From contig CAMAPP010000007.1 of the NCBI GenBank assembly GCA_945860095.1, forward strand, positions 1 through 44,189: a stretch of 44,189 nt of DNA. The letters are read 5' to 3'. The stretch is from Rhizobium sp. Q54 (GTDB lineage: Bacteria; Pseudomonadota; Alphaproteobacteria; CADEGL01). The position numbers and the translations under genes were made by a program. Shown here piece by piece: positions 7,682 through 15,865 of the stretch (position 1 is its first letter; every line of letters starts with the position of its first letter). The notes beneath the pieces are model-generated. The model made no database searches. It saw only the letters and a program-made list of their open reading frames with translations, and was not told the origin of the DNA.

Positions 7682-8668
7682 ATGCGTGCCGATGGCGCCG
7701 CCTCTCTCGCGGATGCGCGCCGCACTCTCTCGGTCGTCGTGCCCTTTTACAACGAGGGCGCGAACGTGGCGGCGCTCCTCGCCCGTCTCGTGCCGGCGCT
7801 TGACGGCCTGGGCCTCGATTGGGACATCGTCGCGGTCAATGACGGCAGCGCCGACGACACGCTCGAGCGCCTGCTCGCCGCGCGCGCGCGCGAACCGCGC
7901 CTCAAGATCGTCGATCTTTCGCGCAATTTCGGCAAGGAGCGTTGCCTGAGCGCGGGCCTTGCGTACGCGCGGGGCCAGGCGGTCGTCATGATCGACGCGG
8001 ACCTCCAACATCCGCCCGAGACCATCCAGGCGCTGGTCGCGCGCTGGCACGCGGGCGACGAGGTGGTTTACGCGGTGCGCGAGTCGCGCGCGGACCAGAC
8101 CTGGACCGCCCGGCTTCTGTCGCGCGCGTTCTATGCCGTGTTCGACCGGCTGTCCGAGGTTCCGGTGCCGCGCGGCGCGGGCGATTTTCGCCTTCTCGAC
8201 CGCCAAGTGGTCGATGTCATCAACCGCATGCCCGAGCGCACGCGCTTCATGAAGGGCATCTATAGCTGGGTGGGCTTTCGCCAATCCGGCGTGTCCTACC
8301 GCGAGGAAGCGCGCCATCGGGGCGAATCCAAATGGCCGGTCATCGGCCTGATGCGCCTCGCCATCGACGGCCTGACGGCGTTTTCGAACTTCCCCCTGCG
8401 GGTATGGACCTTGGTCGGCGCCGCAATTTCGAGCTTGGCATTCCTGTACATCGTCTATCGCCTGTTGCGCGTCGTCATCTACGGCATCGATGTGCCGGGC
8501 TACGAATCGATCATCATGATCGTTCTGTTCCTCGGCGGCGTGCAATTGCTGACGCTCGGCATCATCGGCGACTATATCGGGCGCATCTTCGCCGAGGTGA
8601 AGGGCCGGCCGCTCTATATCGTGCGCCGGGCCTACGGCGCGGACGAGCCTTCCGACACGGCCGATTAG
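7682..8668 (+). CDS. Family-2 membrane glycosyltransferase (DPM1/GtrB/ArnC-like)
   Basis: A 328-residue inner-membrane enzyme. The GT-A domain is clear: VVVPFYNEGANVAAL opens it, IVAVNDGSADDT follows, and MIDADLQHPPE contains the Asp-x-Asp metal and nucleotide-sugar site. EARHRGESKWP is the conserved loop of polyprenyl-phosphate transferases, and two hydrophobic helices (about 240-262 and 276-298) anchor the C-terminus. Such enzymes move a sugar from a nucleotide donor to undecaprenyl phosphate or another lipid. The ATG at 7682 follows ccaggagcttctgcc. The deacetylase gene lies head to head, pointing to a shared glycolipid job. The final 20 or so codons and the stop are copied directly after the gene. 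Confidence 0.9.
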   Translation: MRADGAASLADARRTLSVVVPFYNEGANVAALLARLVPALDGLGLDWDIVAVNDGSADDTLERLLAARAREPRLKIVDLSRNFGKERCLSAGLAYARGQAVVMIDADLQHPPETIQALVARWHAGDEVVYAVRESRADQTWTARLLSRAFYAVFDRLSEVPVPRGAGDFRLLDRQVVDVINRMPERTRFMKGIYSWVGFRQSGVSYREEARHRGESKWPVIGLMRLAIDGLTAFSNFPLRVWTLVGAAISSLAFLYIVYRLLRVVIYGIDVPGYESIIMIVLFLGGVQLLTLGIIGDYIGRIFAEVKGRPLYIVRRAYGADEPSDTAD

Positions 8669-8786
8669 GCGCGCGGAATCCGGTCAGGGCCCGCCGCTCC
8701 ATATCGTGCGCCGGATCGTGCGCCGGGCCTACGGCGCAGACGAACCTTCCGACACGGCGGATTAAGCGCGGAATCCGATCAGGGCC
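8609..8786. repeat. Duplicated glycosyltransferase tail (2 copies of about 85-93 bp)
   Basis: Bases 8609-8691 hold the last codons of the glycosyltransferase, its TAG stop and following bases. Bases 8694-8786 repeat them with about 90% identity, now with a TAA stop. The second copy carries an inner repeat of atcgtgcgccgg. Copy 2 also contains the stop of the convergent methyltransferase (TGA, 8779-8781), and copy 1 carries the matching ggtcagggcc, so the unit spans the junction of two convergent genes. Confidence 0.9.
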
Positions 8787-9609
8787 GGCGCGCAATCACC
8801 CGGATACCGCCGAGATTGCCGCCGTCGAACAGCGCGTCCATCGTCGCGTAGAACGCATCGAGCGCGTCCACCACCTCCGCGCCGTGCACGCCGACATTGC
8901 GCGCCCGCGCGCTCCGGTACTGGGCGAGACGTTCCTTGACGAAGGGCGCCCAGCGCGCCGTCATGTCGATGGGGCGAATATCGACGAAGCCCGCATCATG
9001 AAACTGCGCGCGCCAGTCTTCCATGCCCGGTACGGCATGCGCCCAGACTTCGCGGCGCAGCGCTTCCCACTCGCCGGGCGCGAGAGGCGCCTTGGCGAAG
9101 AAATCCTCGACATAGACCATGCCGCCCGGACGCAGCGCACGCAGGATTCGCCTGATCGCCGCGGGACGATCGGCCAGATGGAGAAAGACGAGCCAGCTCG
9201 CCACTGCGTCGTATTCGGCCCCGCCCACGCGATGGGCCATGAAGTCGCCAGCGACGTGATCGACGAGATGCGACAGACCGCAGCGCTCGGTCAGGCGTGC
9301 GGCGGTGGCGTTCAGTTCCGGCTGGAGTTCGAGCGCGGTCACGCGGCAGCCCTTGGCCGCCATGTGGCGCGCCGGACCGCCGAGGCCGGAGCCCACATCG
9401 AGCACGTGCCGTCCGGGGCCGAGCGCCAGGGCGCGCATCGCCTCATCCACCGTTTCGGTGCCGAGATAGTGGAGATTGTCGAACGCCGAAGTGTCGTCGG
9501 GCGTAAGCCGTGCGTCCTCGGCTATTCCCCTGGCGCGCAGCTCGTTGAACACGCGCCGCACCTGGAAATAGAGCTTCACGTCCTCGATGCGGTAGGGATT
9601 GGCGTCCAT
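8779..9609 (-). CDS. Class I SAM-dependent methyltransferase (UbiE/GSMT-like)
   Basis: A 276-residue cytosolic methyltransferase. HVLDVGSGLGGPARHMA is the SAM-binding motif I, TALELQPEL is motif II, and ILRALRPGGMVYVEDFF is motif III. The N-terminal helix pattern (YFQVRRVFNELRARGI ... FDNLHYLG) is like that of glycine/sarcosine or gamma-tocopherol-type methyltransferases; the acceptor is unknown. It lies 29 nt after a small cupin gene on the same strand, so they probably share a transcript. The gene's stop lies inside the tail repeat shared with the glycosyltransferase. Confidence 0.87.
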   Translation of the reverse strand: MDANPYRIEDVKLYFQVRRVFNELRARGIAEDARLTPDDTSAFDNLHYLGTETVDEAMRALALGPGRHVLDVGSGLGGPARHMAAKGCRVTALELQPELNATAARLTERCGLSHLVDHVAGDFMAHRVGGAEYDAVASWLVFLHLADRPAAIRRILRALRPGGMVYVEDFFAKAPLAPGEWEALRREVWAHAVPGMEDWRAQFHDAGFVDIRPIDMTARWAPFVKERLAQYRSARARNVGVHGAEVVDALDAFYATMDALFDGGNLGGIRVIARRP

Positions 9610-9638
9610 GACCGGCCCCGCGCCAGCGGCTCCGGCGT

Positions 9639-10112
9639 TCAGCTCGCCTTCTTGAAGTGCGGGGTTTCGAGCGGCCAGCCCTTGGGCTCGCCCCAGGAAA
9701 GCTTTTCGCCCGCGTCCAAGGCCCGGTTGTTGTCGGTCAGCCAGGCGACCATCAGCGCGCCGCCGGGAGAATGGGAGAAATGCTTGGTGCCAGGCGCGAT
9801 CGACACGAAATGCCCGGCCTTATATTCGACCCCGTCATGATCGATCACCGCGCCTTCGATGATGTAGAACTCCTCAAAGCCGAAATGCTGGTGCGGCGTC
9901 GAGGTGCCGCCGGGCAAAAAGCGAATGAAGAAACAGCCCTTGCCGGACGCCCGGTCGAAGGTCACCGGCGCCCAAAAGAGCTTGGTCACCTCCGAGCCGT
10001 AACGGTTGAACGGCGTGAATTCAAGATCGTCGATTTTCCAGACGCGGCGATCGGGATAGACGCTGCCATCAGGCGTCGTGGGCATGGCGGGGGCGGTGCT
10101 TTTCGGCTCCAT
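9639..10112 (-). CDS. Cupin-domain protein
   Basis: A 157-residue single-domain cupin. TPHQHFGFEEFYIIEGAV supplies the first cupin motif (two His and a Glu) and PGTKHFSHSPGG supplies the second His, so a mononuclear metal site is plausible. Such proteins act as small dioxygenases, isomerases or sensors; substrate unknown. The start at 10112 is chosen because aaggag stands 8 nt upstream; an ATG at 10130 would place that site inside the gene. It is the first gene of a probable two-gene unit with the methyltransferase. Confidence 0.85.
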   Translation of the reverse strand: MEPKSTAPAMPTTPDGSVYPDRRVWKIDDLEFTPFNRYGSEVTKLFWAPVTFDRASGKGCFFIRFLPGGTSTPHQHFGFEEFYIIEGAVIDHDGVEYKAGHFVSIAPGTKHFSHSPGGALMVAWLTDNNRALDAGEKLSWGEPKGWPLETPHFKKAS

Positions 10113-10228
10113 CGCGCTTCTCCTTCGCAAAATTTCCAGGGCTTCTGTCCTAGGCCGCGAATTCTAGGCGAGCGAACGCGCCCTGCCCAGCGTGCGCCAA
10201 GCAAGAAACACGGACCCGTCGGCCGGCT

Positions 10229-10966
10229 TCAGTCGATGATCGGAATATCGCGGCGGATTTCGAAACGCTGCGCGACGCCCATGGTGCTGGAGGTATCGGC
10301 GGCCTCCTCGACGGGGGCGGGGTCGAAGCCATCGGGCCGGGCATCTGGGCGAACGCTCGTGCCCTTGGCCGTCTCGACCGTCGGCAGATCGGGCGACGAG
10401 GGCCCGCTCGGATAAACGAAACCGTACACCGGATAGGGCCTGCCGAAATTATCGGCGGGGTCGTACCAGACCCGGACCATGGACCAATCGCCTTCTTTCG
10501 AGATGTCCAGGACCATGACGCTCATATCGATGAGCCCCTTGCGCGGGCCGCGCGGCGCCCAATTGGCGTGATCGACCCGGATCGTCCGATCATCCACCAC
10601 TGCGGACACCACGGCGATATGGCCATGAACCATCCGACCGGAGCGCTGGAACACCATCACCGAGCCCTTTATGGGCGTCCGGCCGCGCACGTAGCTGCCT
10701 TCGGCGCGATGCCACCACTGCCAGGCATTGCCCGACAGGTCTACGTCCGCGACCGATTTGACGAACTGGACGCAGTTGATGCGCGCCTGCTTGGCAATTT
10801 GTTGTTGCTTGGCGCCGGCGTGAGCGGGGAGTTGTTGCTTGCCGATGTGATGCTGCTTTGCAGCAGGCGCGGATTGCCGCACCGGCGCCGCTTGGGCACC
10901 GCTCGCGAAAGCCAGTACGATCGAGGCAAGTACGGCACTTAGTATTCGGCTCAGGCCCGTCGTCAT
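10229..10966 (-). CDS. Exported CHAP-domain amidase/peptidase
   Basis: A 245-residue protein with a typical signal peptide (LSRILSAVLASIVLAFASG, cleavage near AQA-AP). After a Gln/His/Lys-rich linker, INCVQFVKSV holds the CHAP catalytic cysteine, and MVHGHIAVVSAVVDD holds the partner histidine. CHAP enzymes cut peptide crosslinks or amide bonds in peptidoglycan, here in the periplasm. The C-terminal 60 residues are Pro/Asp-rich and unrecognised. The 120-base leader upstream is unusually AT-rich for this window and can form several stems, suggesting regulation at the RNA level. Confidence 0.85.
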   Translation of the reverse strand: MTTGLSRILSAVLASIVLAFASGAQAAPVRQSAPAAKQHHIGKQQLPAHAGAKQQQIAKQARINCVQFVKSVADVDLSGNAWQWWHRAEGSYVRGRTPIKGSVMVFQRSGRMVHGHIAVVSAVVDDRTIRVDHANWAPRGPRKGLIDMSVMVLDISKEGDWSMVRVWYDPADNFGRPYPVYGFVYPSGPSSPDLPTVETAKGTSVRPDARPDGFDPAPVEEAADTSSTMGVAQRFEIRRDIPIID

Positions 10967-11085
10967 TCTGCCCCCAAAGCAGTCCCCTAAGCAGGGGATC
11001 AGCGGTTTCGAGGTATGTACGTGAGTTAAACCCCCGTGGCAAGCAAAGAATCCCCAAGGGCTGGTGACCTAGCACGCACGTACAC
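10967..11085 (-). promoter_or_regulatory. Candidate structured 5' leader of the CHAP gene
   Basis: On the minus strand, GTGTACGTG (11085-11077) can pair with CACGTACAT (11023-11015), enclosing about 53 bases that contain G-rich blocks. A second hairpin TCCCC-tgctta-GGGGA stands about 20 bases before the ATG, and a G-run forms the likely ribosome-binding region. Cell-wall hydrolase genes in other phyla have c-di-AMP riboswitches, but I could not match that consensus here. Function is unproven. Confidence 0.35.
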
Positions 11086-11123
11086 CACAAGGCGTTGAAT
11101 ATTCAGAAAAAATTAGCCTTGCT

Positions 11124-11144
11124 CGGTAGCACGAGAAACTACCG
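11124..11144 (-). terminator. Possible terminator after the TauD pair
   Basis: Minus-strand CGGTAG-tttctcgtg-CTACCG forms a 6-bp stem 24 bases after the dioxygenase stop, with a T6 tract 11 bases further. An alternative stem GCACG/CGTGC overlaps it. The tract is too far from the stem for a standard intrinsic terminator. Confidence 0.3.
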
Positions 11145-11167
11145 TGCCATGGTGAATCATTAGTTAA

Positions 11168-12226
11168 TCAATCGGTCGGATCGGTCCGCTTGGCAAAACT
11201 CGGCGTACGTCCCGGCTGGTACCGGATACCCCCGCCTGGGCCCGTCTCATAGACCTGGATTTCCGGCACCACCGGGGGCGCGTCTGGCCCGGATATGGCC
11301 AGCCACAGCCGCAATAGCAGACGTTTTTCACCCGGCGGTTCGTGGTTCTCGAACGCCGTACGGGCGTGCAATATCATGAAATTATTTATAAAAACGACCG
11401 TCCCAGGCTCCAACATGACGTCGAGGCGATGCTCTTGGCCTTGGGCGATTTCATCGAAGGCGTCCAAAGCCGCGATCTCAGCCTCGGTCATCTTCCGGCC
11501 CAAATGATGCGCCGCCTCGCGCATATAAGTACGTACATAGCGGCACGAGACCCGGCCGCGGCAGTCCGAGAAAATCGGCACCCTATGCGGCGTGACCGGC
11601 GCCTCGTCCGGGCCGTTCTCGCCGAGCCGGTGCCAGGGAAAGCCGCGATACAGGACATCAAGATGGGCCGGGTTGGCCTTGAGCAGGGCGTCGTGGACGG
11701 CTAGCGCGCTGGCGTACTGCGACAGCCCACCGGTCTTGGCCTGGCGCACGCACCAGAAGCCGATGGCGTCCGACAGATCGGTATGGAGGGTGAGTTCGCG
11801 CCGCGCGCGGTAGGCGCGGGCGTTGGGGTCGATATCGGTCATATCGATCACCCGCCCCAGGCGGTCGCCCAGGACGCTCTGGGACACGGCGGTGCCAAAA
11901 TGGGCGCCGATCCCCCAGAAGATCGTCTCCTCGTCCTCGAGCGGGAGGCTGCCGGCCGGAAAGCCCCGGATGAAGACGATGCCGCGGCCCTCGAGCATCT
12001 CGTGCCGCAGGCGCGCGACCGCCTCGCCCAGCTCGCCCAGGGGAAAATCGCCGGCCGCGATTTCGGTCATCGCCAGCCCGCGCGCGCGGACGGCGCGCAC
12101 GCCGTCCTTGAGCGCCGCGACGTGGCGCGGCGCGAGATCGAAGGATAGCGCCTCGATATCGATGTCTCGGGCGCGCCAGGCGCCCGGGTGCCCCGCGTGC
12201 GACCGGTATCGCGCCGCATCGCTCAT
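11168..12226 (-). CDS. TauD/TfdA-family Fe(II)/2-oxoglutarate dioxygenase (downstream gene of pair)
   Basis: A 352-residue cytosolic oxygenase, longer than TauD (about 280) through N- and C-terminal extensions. GIVFIRGFPAGSLP starts the core; LTLHTDLSD contains the HxD iron ligands, MILHARTAF the distal His, and KRLLLRLWL the Arg that binds 2-oxoglutarate. The extended form resembles the hydroxylases often tagged as clavaminate-synthase-like or TauD-like proteins of unknown substrate. Its ATG overlaps the stop of the upstream dioxygenase by ATGA, so translation is coupled and the two probably act on the same compound or in sequence. Confidence 0.87.
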   Translation of the reverse strand: MSDAARYRSHAGHPGAWRARDIDIEALSFDLAPRHVAALKDGVRAVRARGLAMTEIAAGDFPLGELGEAVARLRHEMLEGRGIVFIRGFPAGSLPLEDEETIFWGIGAHFGTAVSQSVLGDRLGRVIDMTDIDPNARAYRARRELTLHTDLSDAIGFWCVRQAKTGGLSQYASALAVHDALLKANPAHLDVLYRGFPWHRLGENGPDEAPVTPHRVPIFSDCRGRVSCRYVRTYMREAAHHLGRKMTEAEIAALDAFDEIAQGQEHRLDVMLEPGTVVFINNFMILHARTAFENHEPPGEKRLLLRLWLAISGPDAPPVVPEIQVYETGPGGGIRYQPGRTPSFAKRTDPTD

Positions 12227-13053
12227 CGCGGCCTATCGCCCTTAACGGTGATGCGGTGCATGACGCGCCGCTTGCCGAAATAATCGTCGATGGGCGTGTG
12301 CAGGGTGCAGCGATTGTCCCAGAACGCCAGCGAGCCATTGGCCCAACGAAACCGGCAGGTGAACTCGGGCTTGATCGCGTGGGCGAACAGAAAATCGAGC
12401 AAGGGCCGGGATTCGTCCTCGGTCATGTCCTTAAAGCGCAGCGCGTAATGGGGATTGACGAACAACGCCTTGCGTCCGGTCTCGGGGTGCGTGCGCACGA
12501 CGGGATGCTCGACCTCTTGCGCCGCGAGAATCTTGTCGCGATCGGTTTTGAACTGTTTTTCGTCCAAGCCCGATTTGGCGTAGGGATCGTAGACCTTGCG
12601 CGTGCCGTGCATCGCCACCATGCCGTCCAAGGTCCGCCGCATGCCGGGCGAGAGCGCCTCGTAGGCCAGATACTGACTGGCGAACAGGGTATCGGCGCCG
12701 TATTCGGGCACGTCGAGGGCGTACAACATCGAGCCCAAGACGGGGCATTCCTGATAGGTCACATCGGAGTGCCAGCCGGCGGCGAAGACCTCGCGGTCCT
12801 CGGGTTCGCGAATGATCGGCAGGACCTCGGGGTGGCCCTCGACCGACTTCAAATAGCGATGCACGTCGAGCGCGCCGAAGCGCCGAGCAAAGGCTTTATA
12901 GGCTTCGGGATCGAGTTTTTGGTCGCGGAAGAAGATCACGACGTGATCGAGAAAGGCGCGGTGGATGGCGGCGAAGCCCGCATCGTCGAGGCGCGCGAGA
13001 TCGACGTCCAGAAGCTCGGCCCCCAAGGCCCCCGCAAGCGGACGAATTTCCAT
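12223..13053 (-). CDS. TauD/TfdA-family Fe(II)/2-oxoglutarate dioxygenase (upstream gene of pair)
   Basis: A 276-residue enzyme of TauD size. IRPLAGALGAELLDVDL is the classic TauD N-terminus, AGWHSDVTY holds HxD, and CTLHTPIDDYFGKRR with HRITVKGDRP holds the distal His and the 2-oxoglutarate Arg. TauD itself releases sulfite from taurine; relatives act on alkylsulfates, 2,4-D and many others. The start at 13053 (ggataggcgggggcgc upstream) fits the family; an earlier ATG adds 30 Arg-rich residues and is rejected. There is no ABC importer or sulfonate gene nearby, so taurine is not specially supported. Confidence 0.88.
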   Translation of the reverse strand: MEIRPLAGALGAELLDVDLARLDDAGFAAIHRAFLDHVVIFFRDQKLDPEAYKAFARRFGALDVHRYLKSVEGHPEVLPIIREPEDREVFAAGWHSDVTYQECPVLGSMLYALDVPEYGADTLFASQYLAYEALSPGMRRTLDGMVAMHGTRKVYDPYAKSGLDEKQFKTDRDKILAAQEVEHPVVRTHPETGRKALFVNPHYALRFKDMTEDESRPLLDFLFAHAIKPEFTCRFRWANGSLAFWDNRCTLHTPIDDYFGKRRVMHRITVKGDRPR

Positions 13054-13186
13054 GCGCCCCCGCCTATCCTCACCGCGCGTTCGTGCGCGCTTACCGTCCG
13101 CGCCACGGCACGCCCGGCGGCGCAAAACCGATAAGACGCGCAAACGTTAGGCCCGCACCCCGGCAGCGTCAACGCGGCCCGATCCC

Positions 13187-13219
13187 AAACGAAACGGGGC
13201 CGGGAATACCCCGGCCCCG
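13187..13219 (-). terminator. Intrinsic terminator of the semialdehyde dehydrogenase gene
   Basis: Minus strand: a 10-bp perfect stem CGGGGCCGGG/CCCGGCCCCG with a 5-base loop lies 22 bases after the dehydrogenase stop and runs straight into TTTCGTTT. It separates this gene from the dioxygenase pair downstream. Confidence 0.75.
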
Positions 13220-13241
13220 GAGAAAAGAATGGCGTTAGGCT

Positions 13242-14675
13242 TCAGGCGACGCCGATTTGCGAGACGAACTTCGTGACCAGATAGGCGTCGAGCCCCTCGA
13301 TGCCGCCTTCATGACCGTAGCCGCTTTCCTTCACGCCGCCGAAGGGCGTTTCGGGCAGCGAGACACCGAGATGATTGATGCCGACCATGCCGGAATCGAG
13401 CGAGTCCGCGATCGCCGCCGCGGTCTGCGCCGAGCCCGTGAAGGCGTAAGCCGCCAGGCCGAATTCCAGGCCGTTGGCGCGCTTGACCACGTCGTTGAAG
13501 TCGGTGAAGCGCACGCACGGCGCCAAGGGACCGAACGGCTCCTTGTTCATGACATCGGCGTCTTCGGGCACGTCGGTCATCACGGTGGGCGCGAAGAAAT
13601 AACCCTGATTGCCGACGCGCTGGCCGCCGGACGCCATCTTGGCGCCGCGCGCGCTCGCGTCCGCGACGAGCTTTTCCATCGCGTCCACGCGCCTTGCATT
13701 GGCCATCGGTCCCATCTGGGTGTCCTTGTCGAGGCCGTTGCCGAGCTTCAGATTTTTCGCGATCTCGGCGAACTTGCCGACGAACTTGTCGTAAACCTTC
13801 TCGTGAACGAAGAAGCGCGTGGGCGAAATGCACACTTGGCCCGCGTTGCGGAACTTGCCCGCCGCCGCCACGGCCGCGACCTTCTCGGCGTCCACGTCGT
13901 CGAACACGATGACGGGACCATGGCCGCCGAGCTCCATCGTCGAGCGCTTCATGTGATCGGCCGCCAGCCTGGCCAGATGTTTGCCTACCGGAATCGAGCC
14001 GGTGAAGGAAATCTTGCGCACGATGGGCGAGGGAATGAGGTATTCGGAAACCTTGGCCGGAACCCCGAAGACGAGATTCAGCACGCCCTTGGGCAAGCCC
14101 GCTTCCTCGAAGCAGCGCGCCATGGCGACCGCCGTGCCGGGCGTCTCCTCGGACGCCTTGAGGATGAGCGCGCAGCCGGCGCCGAGCGCGCCGCCGATTT
14201 TGCGCGCGGGCGTGAGGGCCGGGAAATTCCACGGCGTGAACGCGGCGGCGACGCCGATCGGTTCCTTCATCACCATCTGCCGCTGGTTCGGCATGCGCCC
14301 GGGAATGATGCGGCCATAGGCGCGCCTGCCTTCCTCGGCATACCACTCGATGATGTCGGCGGAGACGTTGACCTCGATGCGCGCCTCGGCGATCGTCTTG
14401 CCCTGCTCCATCGTCAAGATCGTGGCGATGGCCTCGGCGCGCTGGCGCATGAGGTCCGCGGCCTTCTTCATGATCCGCGCGCGGTCATAGGCCGATGTCT
14501 TGCGCCAAATCTCGTAGCCCTTGGCCGCGCTGGACAGCGCCGCGTCCAAATCCTCGGGCGTCGCGTGGGGCAATTTTCCCAAAACCTGCGCGGTTGCGGG
14601 ATTCAACACGTCCTCGCCCGACCGGCCGCCATCGAGCCACTTGCCGTCGACGTACATTTCGAGCTTCTCGTACAT
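13242..14675 (-). CDS. NAD(P)-dependent succinate-semialdehyde dehydrogenase-like ALDH
   Basis: A 477-residue aldehyde dehydrogenase of normal length. TPWNFP holds N150, MELGGHGP holds the general-base E248, and NAGQVCISPTR holds the catalytic C282. EPFGPLAP and the C-terminal ETPFGGVKESGYGHEGG are those of the GabD/SSADH branch, oxidising succinate semialdehyde or a close omega-semialdehyde. The ATG at 14675 follows ggagacacc. The gene is monocistronic, ended by a strong terminator, and divergent from a lipoprotein-flavin reductase unit. A 15-bp tandem repeat lies in that divergent spacer, 33 bases before the start. Confidence 0.92.
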   Translation of the reverse strand: MYEKLEMYVDGKWLDGGRSGEDVLNPATAQVLGKLPHATPEDLDAALSSAAKGYEIWRKTSAYDRARIMKKAADLMRQRAEAIATILTMEQGKTIAEARIEVNVSADIIEWYAEEGRRAYGRIIPGRMPNQRQMVMKEPIGVAAAFTPWNFPALTPARKIGGALGAGCALILKASEETPGTAVAMARCFEEAGLPKGVLNLVFGVPAKVSEYLIPSPIVRKISFTGSIPVGKHLARLAADHMKRSTMELGGHGPVIVFDDVDAEKVAAVAAAGKFRNAGQVCISPTRFFVHEKVYDKFVGKFAEIAKNLKLGNGLDKDTQMGPMANARRVDAMEKLVADASARGAKMASGGQRVGNQGYFFAPTVMTDVPEDADVMNKEPFGPLAPCVRFTDFNDVVKRANGLEFGLAAYAFTGSAQTAAAIADSLDSGMVGINHLGVSLPETPFGGVKESGYGHEGGIEGLDAYLVTKFVSQIGVA

Positions 14676-14707
14676 GGTGTCTCCTCGCGCGGCCGCGCCG
14701 ACCGTTC

Positions 14708-14741
14708 GGACGCCGATCAATCGGACGCCGATCAATCGGAC
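14708..14741. repeat. Tandem repeat, 15-bp unit, 2.3 copies
   Basis: Unit ggacgccgatcaatc is present twice with a partial third copy, in the 201-base divergent spacer between the aldehyde dehydrogenase and the lipoprotein gene. Confidence 0.88.
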
Positions 14742-14876
14742 CTGGGGATGGAAAATCGCGGCCCGACTCTGGCACGCGGCGCCGCGTCGATCAATTCGTC
14801 CATGCGCGACATCGCCCCAATGCCCGGCACGGCGCCCATCCGGCACGGCGCCAATATTGACGACCGTGCGGCGGCC

Positions 14877-15353
14877 ATGAGACTTTGCGCCATGGCATTT
14901 TCGATGGCGACCCGCGTAACCATGGCGGCGGCCGGCGCTCTCGCGCTGGCCCTGGCCGCGTGCCAGGGCACGACCCAGATTTCCTCGACCACGCCCGAGG
15001 CCAAGCAAGCCGGCAACGCGCCCTCGGGTTTCGCCCAGTTCACCGATATTCCCATTCCCGAGGGCGCGCGGATGGATATGGAACGCACGCTCATCCTCGG
15101 CTCGCAGGAAAAATGGATCGGGCGCCTGGCTATCGCGTCGGGCGCGAACGCGGCGGCCGTGTTCGATTTGTACCAGGACCAAATGGCGCGCTTCGGCTGG
15201 ACCGAGATTTCCGCCGTGCGCAGCGAAACGAGCGTTTTGACGTTCAGCCGCGAGGAGCGCGTCGCGACGATTCAAATCCAGCGCAGCACGCTCGGCTCCA
15301 CCCTCGTCGACATCACGGTGACACCGCGCGGCACCAAGCCGCTCAAGCCCTGA
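14877..15353 (+). CDS. Small lipoprotein, conserved hypothetical
   Basis: A 158-residue protein with a lipoprotein signal: a hydrophobic run ends in LALAACQG, a lipobox whose Cys would be lipidated. The mature part has FTDIPIPEGARMDMERT, then LGSQEKWIGRLAI, then a block near YQDQMARFGWTEIS and SVLTFSREERVATIQI. It resembles small lipoproteins common in Rhodospirillales, with no known activity. In-frame ATGs at 14892 and 14904 are also possible starts, and none has a clear ribosome-binding site. Its stop overlaps the next start as TGATG, so it is coupled to the flavin reductase, an unusual partner for a cell-envelope protein. Confidence 0.75.
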   Translation: MRLCAMAFSMATRVTMAAAGALALALAACQGTTQISSTTPEAKQAGNAPSGFAQFTDIPIPEGARMDMERTLILGSQEKWIGRLAIASGANAAAVFDLYQDQMARFGWTEISAVRSETSVLTFSREERVATIQIQRSTLGSTLVDITVTPRGTKPLKP

Positions 15354-15865
15354 TGAGCCGCAATTCCCACAAGGTGCCGTACCGCGAACCCGACGACCCG
15401 CGCAATCTGCGCGACGTGCTCGGCTGCTTCGCCACCGGCGTCACGATCATCACCGGCCGCGCGCCCGACCGCCAATTGCTCGGCTTCACCGCCAATTCCT
15501 TCAACTCGGTGTCGCTCGACCCGCCGCTCGTCCTCTTCAGTCTCGACCGCAAGGCGCAAAGCCTGCGCGGCTTCCAATCGAGCAGCCATTTCGCCGTCAA
15601 CATCCTGGCCGAGGACCAGCACGCTCTGTCCACCCAATTCGCGCGCACCAGCGGCGATAAGTGGCAGGGTGTGGAATTCGTCGAATGGGAGGGCGGCTGC
15701 CCCATCCTGCTCGGCGCCATCGCAAGCTTCGAGTGCCGCATTCGCGACATGCACGGCGGCGGCGACCACGTGATTTTCGTGGGCGAGGTCGAGCGCATGA
15801 CCGCCGAAGCGGGCGGCAAGCCCTTGCTGTATTTCCGCGGCAAGTACGCCGGAATTGCGGACTAG
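15353..15865 (+). CDS. Flavin reductase-domain protein (FMN reductase of a two-component monooxygenase type)
   Basis: A 170-residue split-barrel flavin reductase. FATGVTIITGR, then GFTANSFNSVSLDPPLVLFSL, is the FMN-binding signature of the HpaC/ActVB family, and HFAVNILAEDQ plus GGCPILLGAIASFEC are conserved further on. Such proteins reduce FMN with NAD(P)H and hand it to a partner monooxygenase; the luciferase-like oxidoreductase at 18.1 kb is a candidate partner by proximity only. It starts one base inside the preceding stop (TGATG). Its last codons and stop form the first unit of the 23-bp repeat that follows. Confidence 0.9.
   Translation: MSRNSHKVPYREPDDPRNLRDVLGCFATGVTIITGRAPDRQLLGFTANSFNSVSLDPPLVLFSLDRKAQSLRGFQSSSHFAVNILAEDQHALSTQFARTSGDKWQGVEFVEWEGGCPILLGAIASFECRIRDMHGGGDHVIFVGEVERMTAEAGGKPLLYFRGKYAGIAD

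Noticed and set aside
10967-11085. c-di-AMP (ydaO) riboswitch before the CHAP gene
   Set aside because: Gene type fits, but the conserved sequence blocks of that riboswitch could not be found in the leader.
13257-14876. Long open frame on the + strand opposite the aldehyde dehydrogenase
   Set aside because: It is an antisense shadow of high-GC coding sequence; only the part after 14877 encodes a protein with a lipobox and plausible domain.
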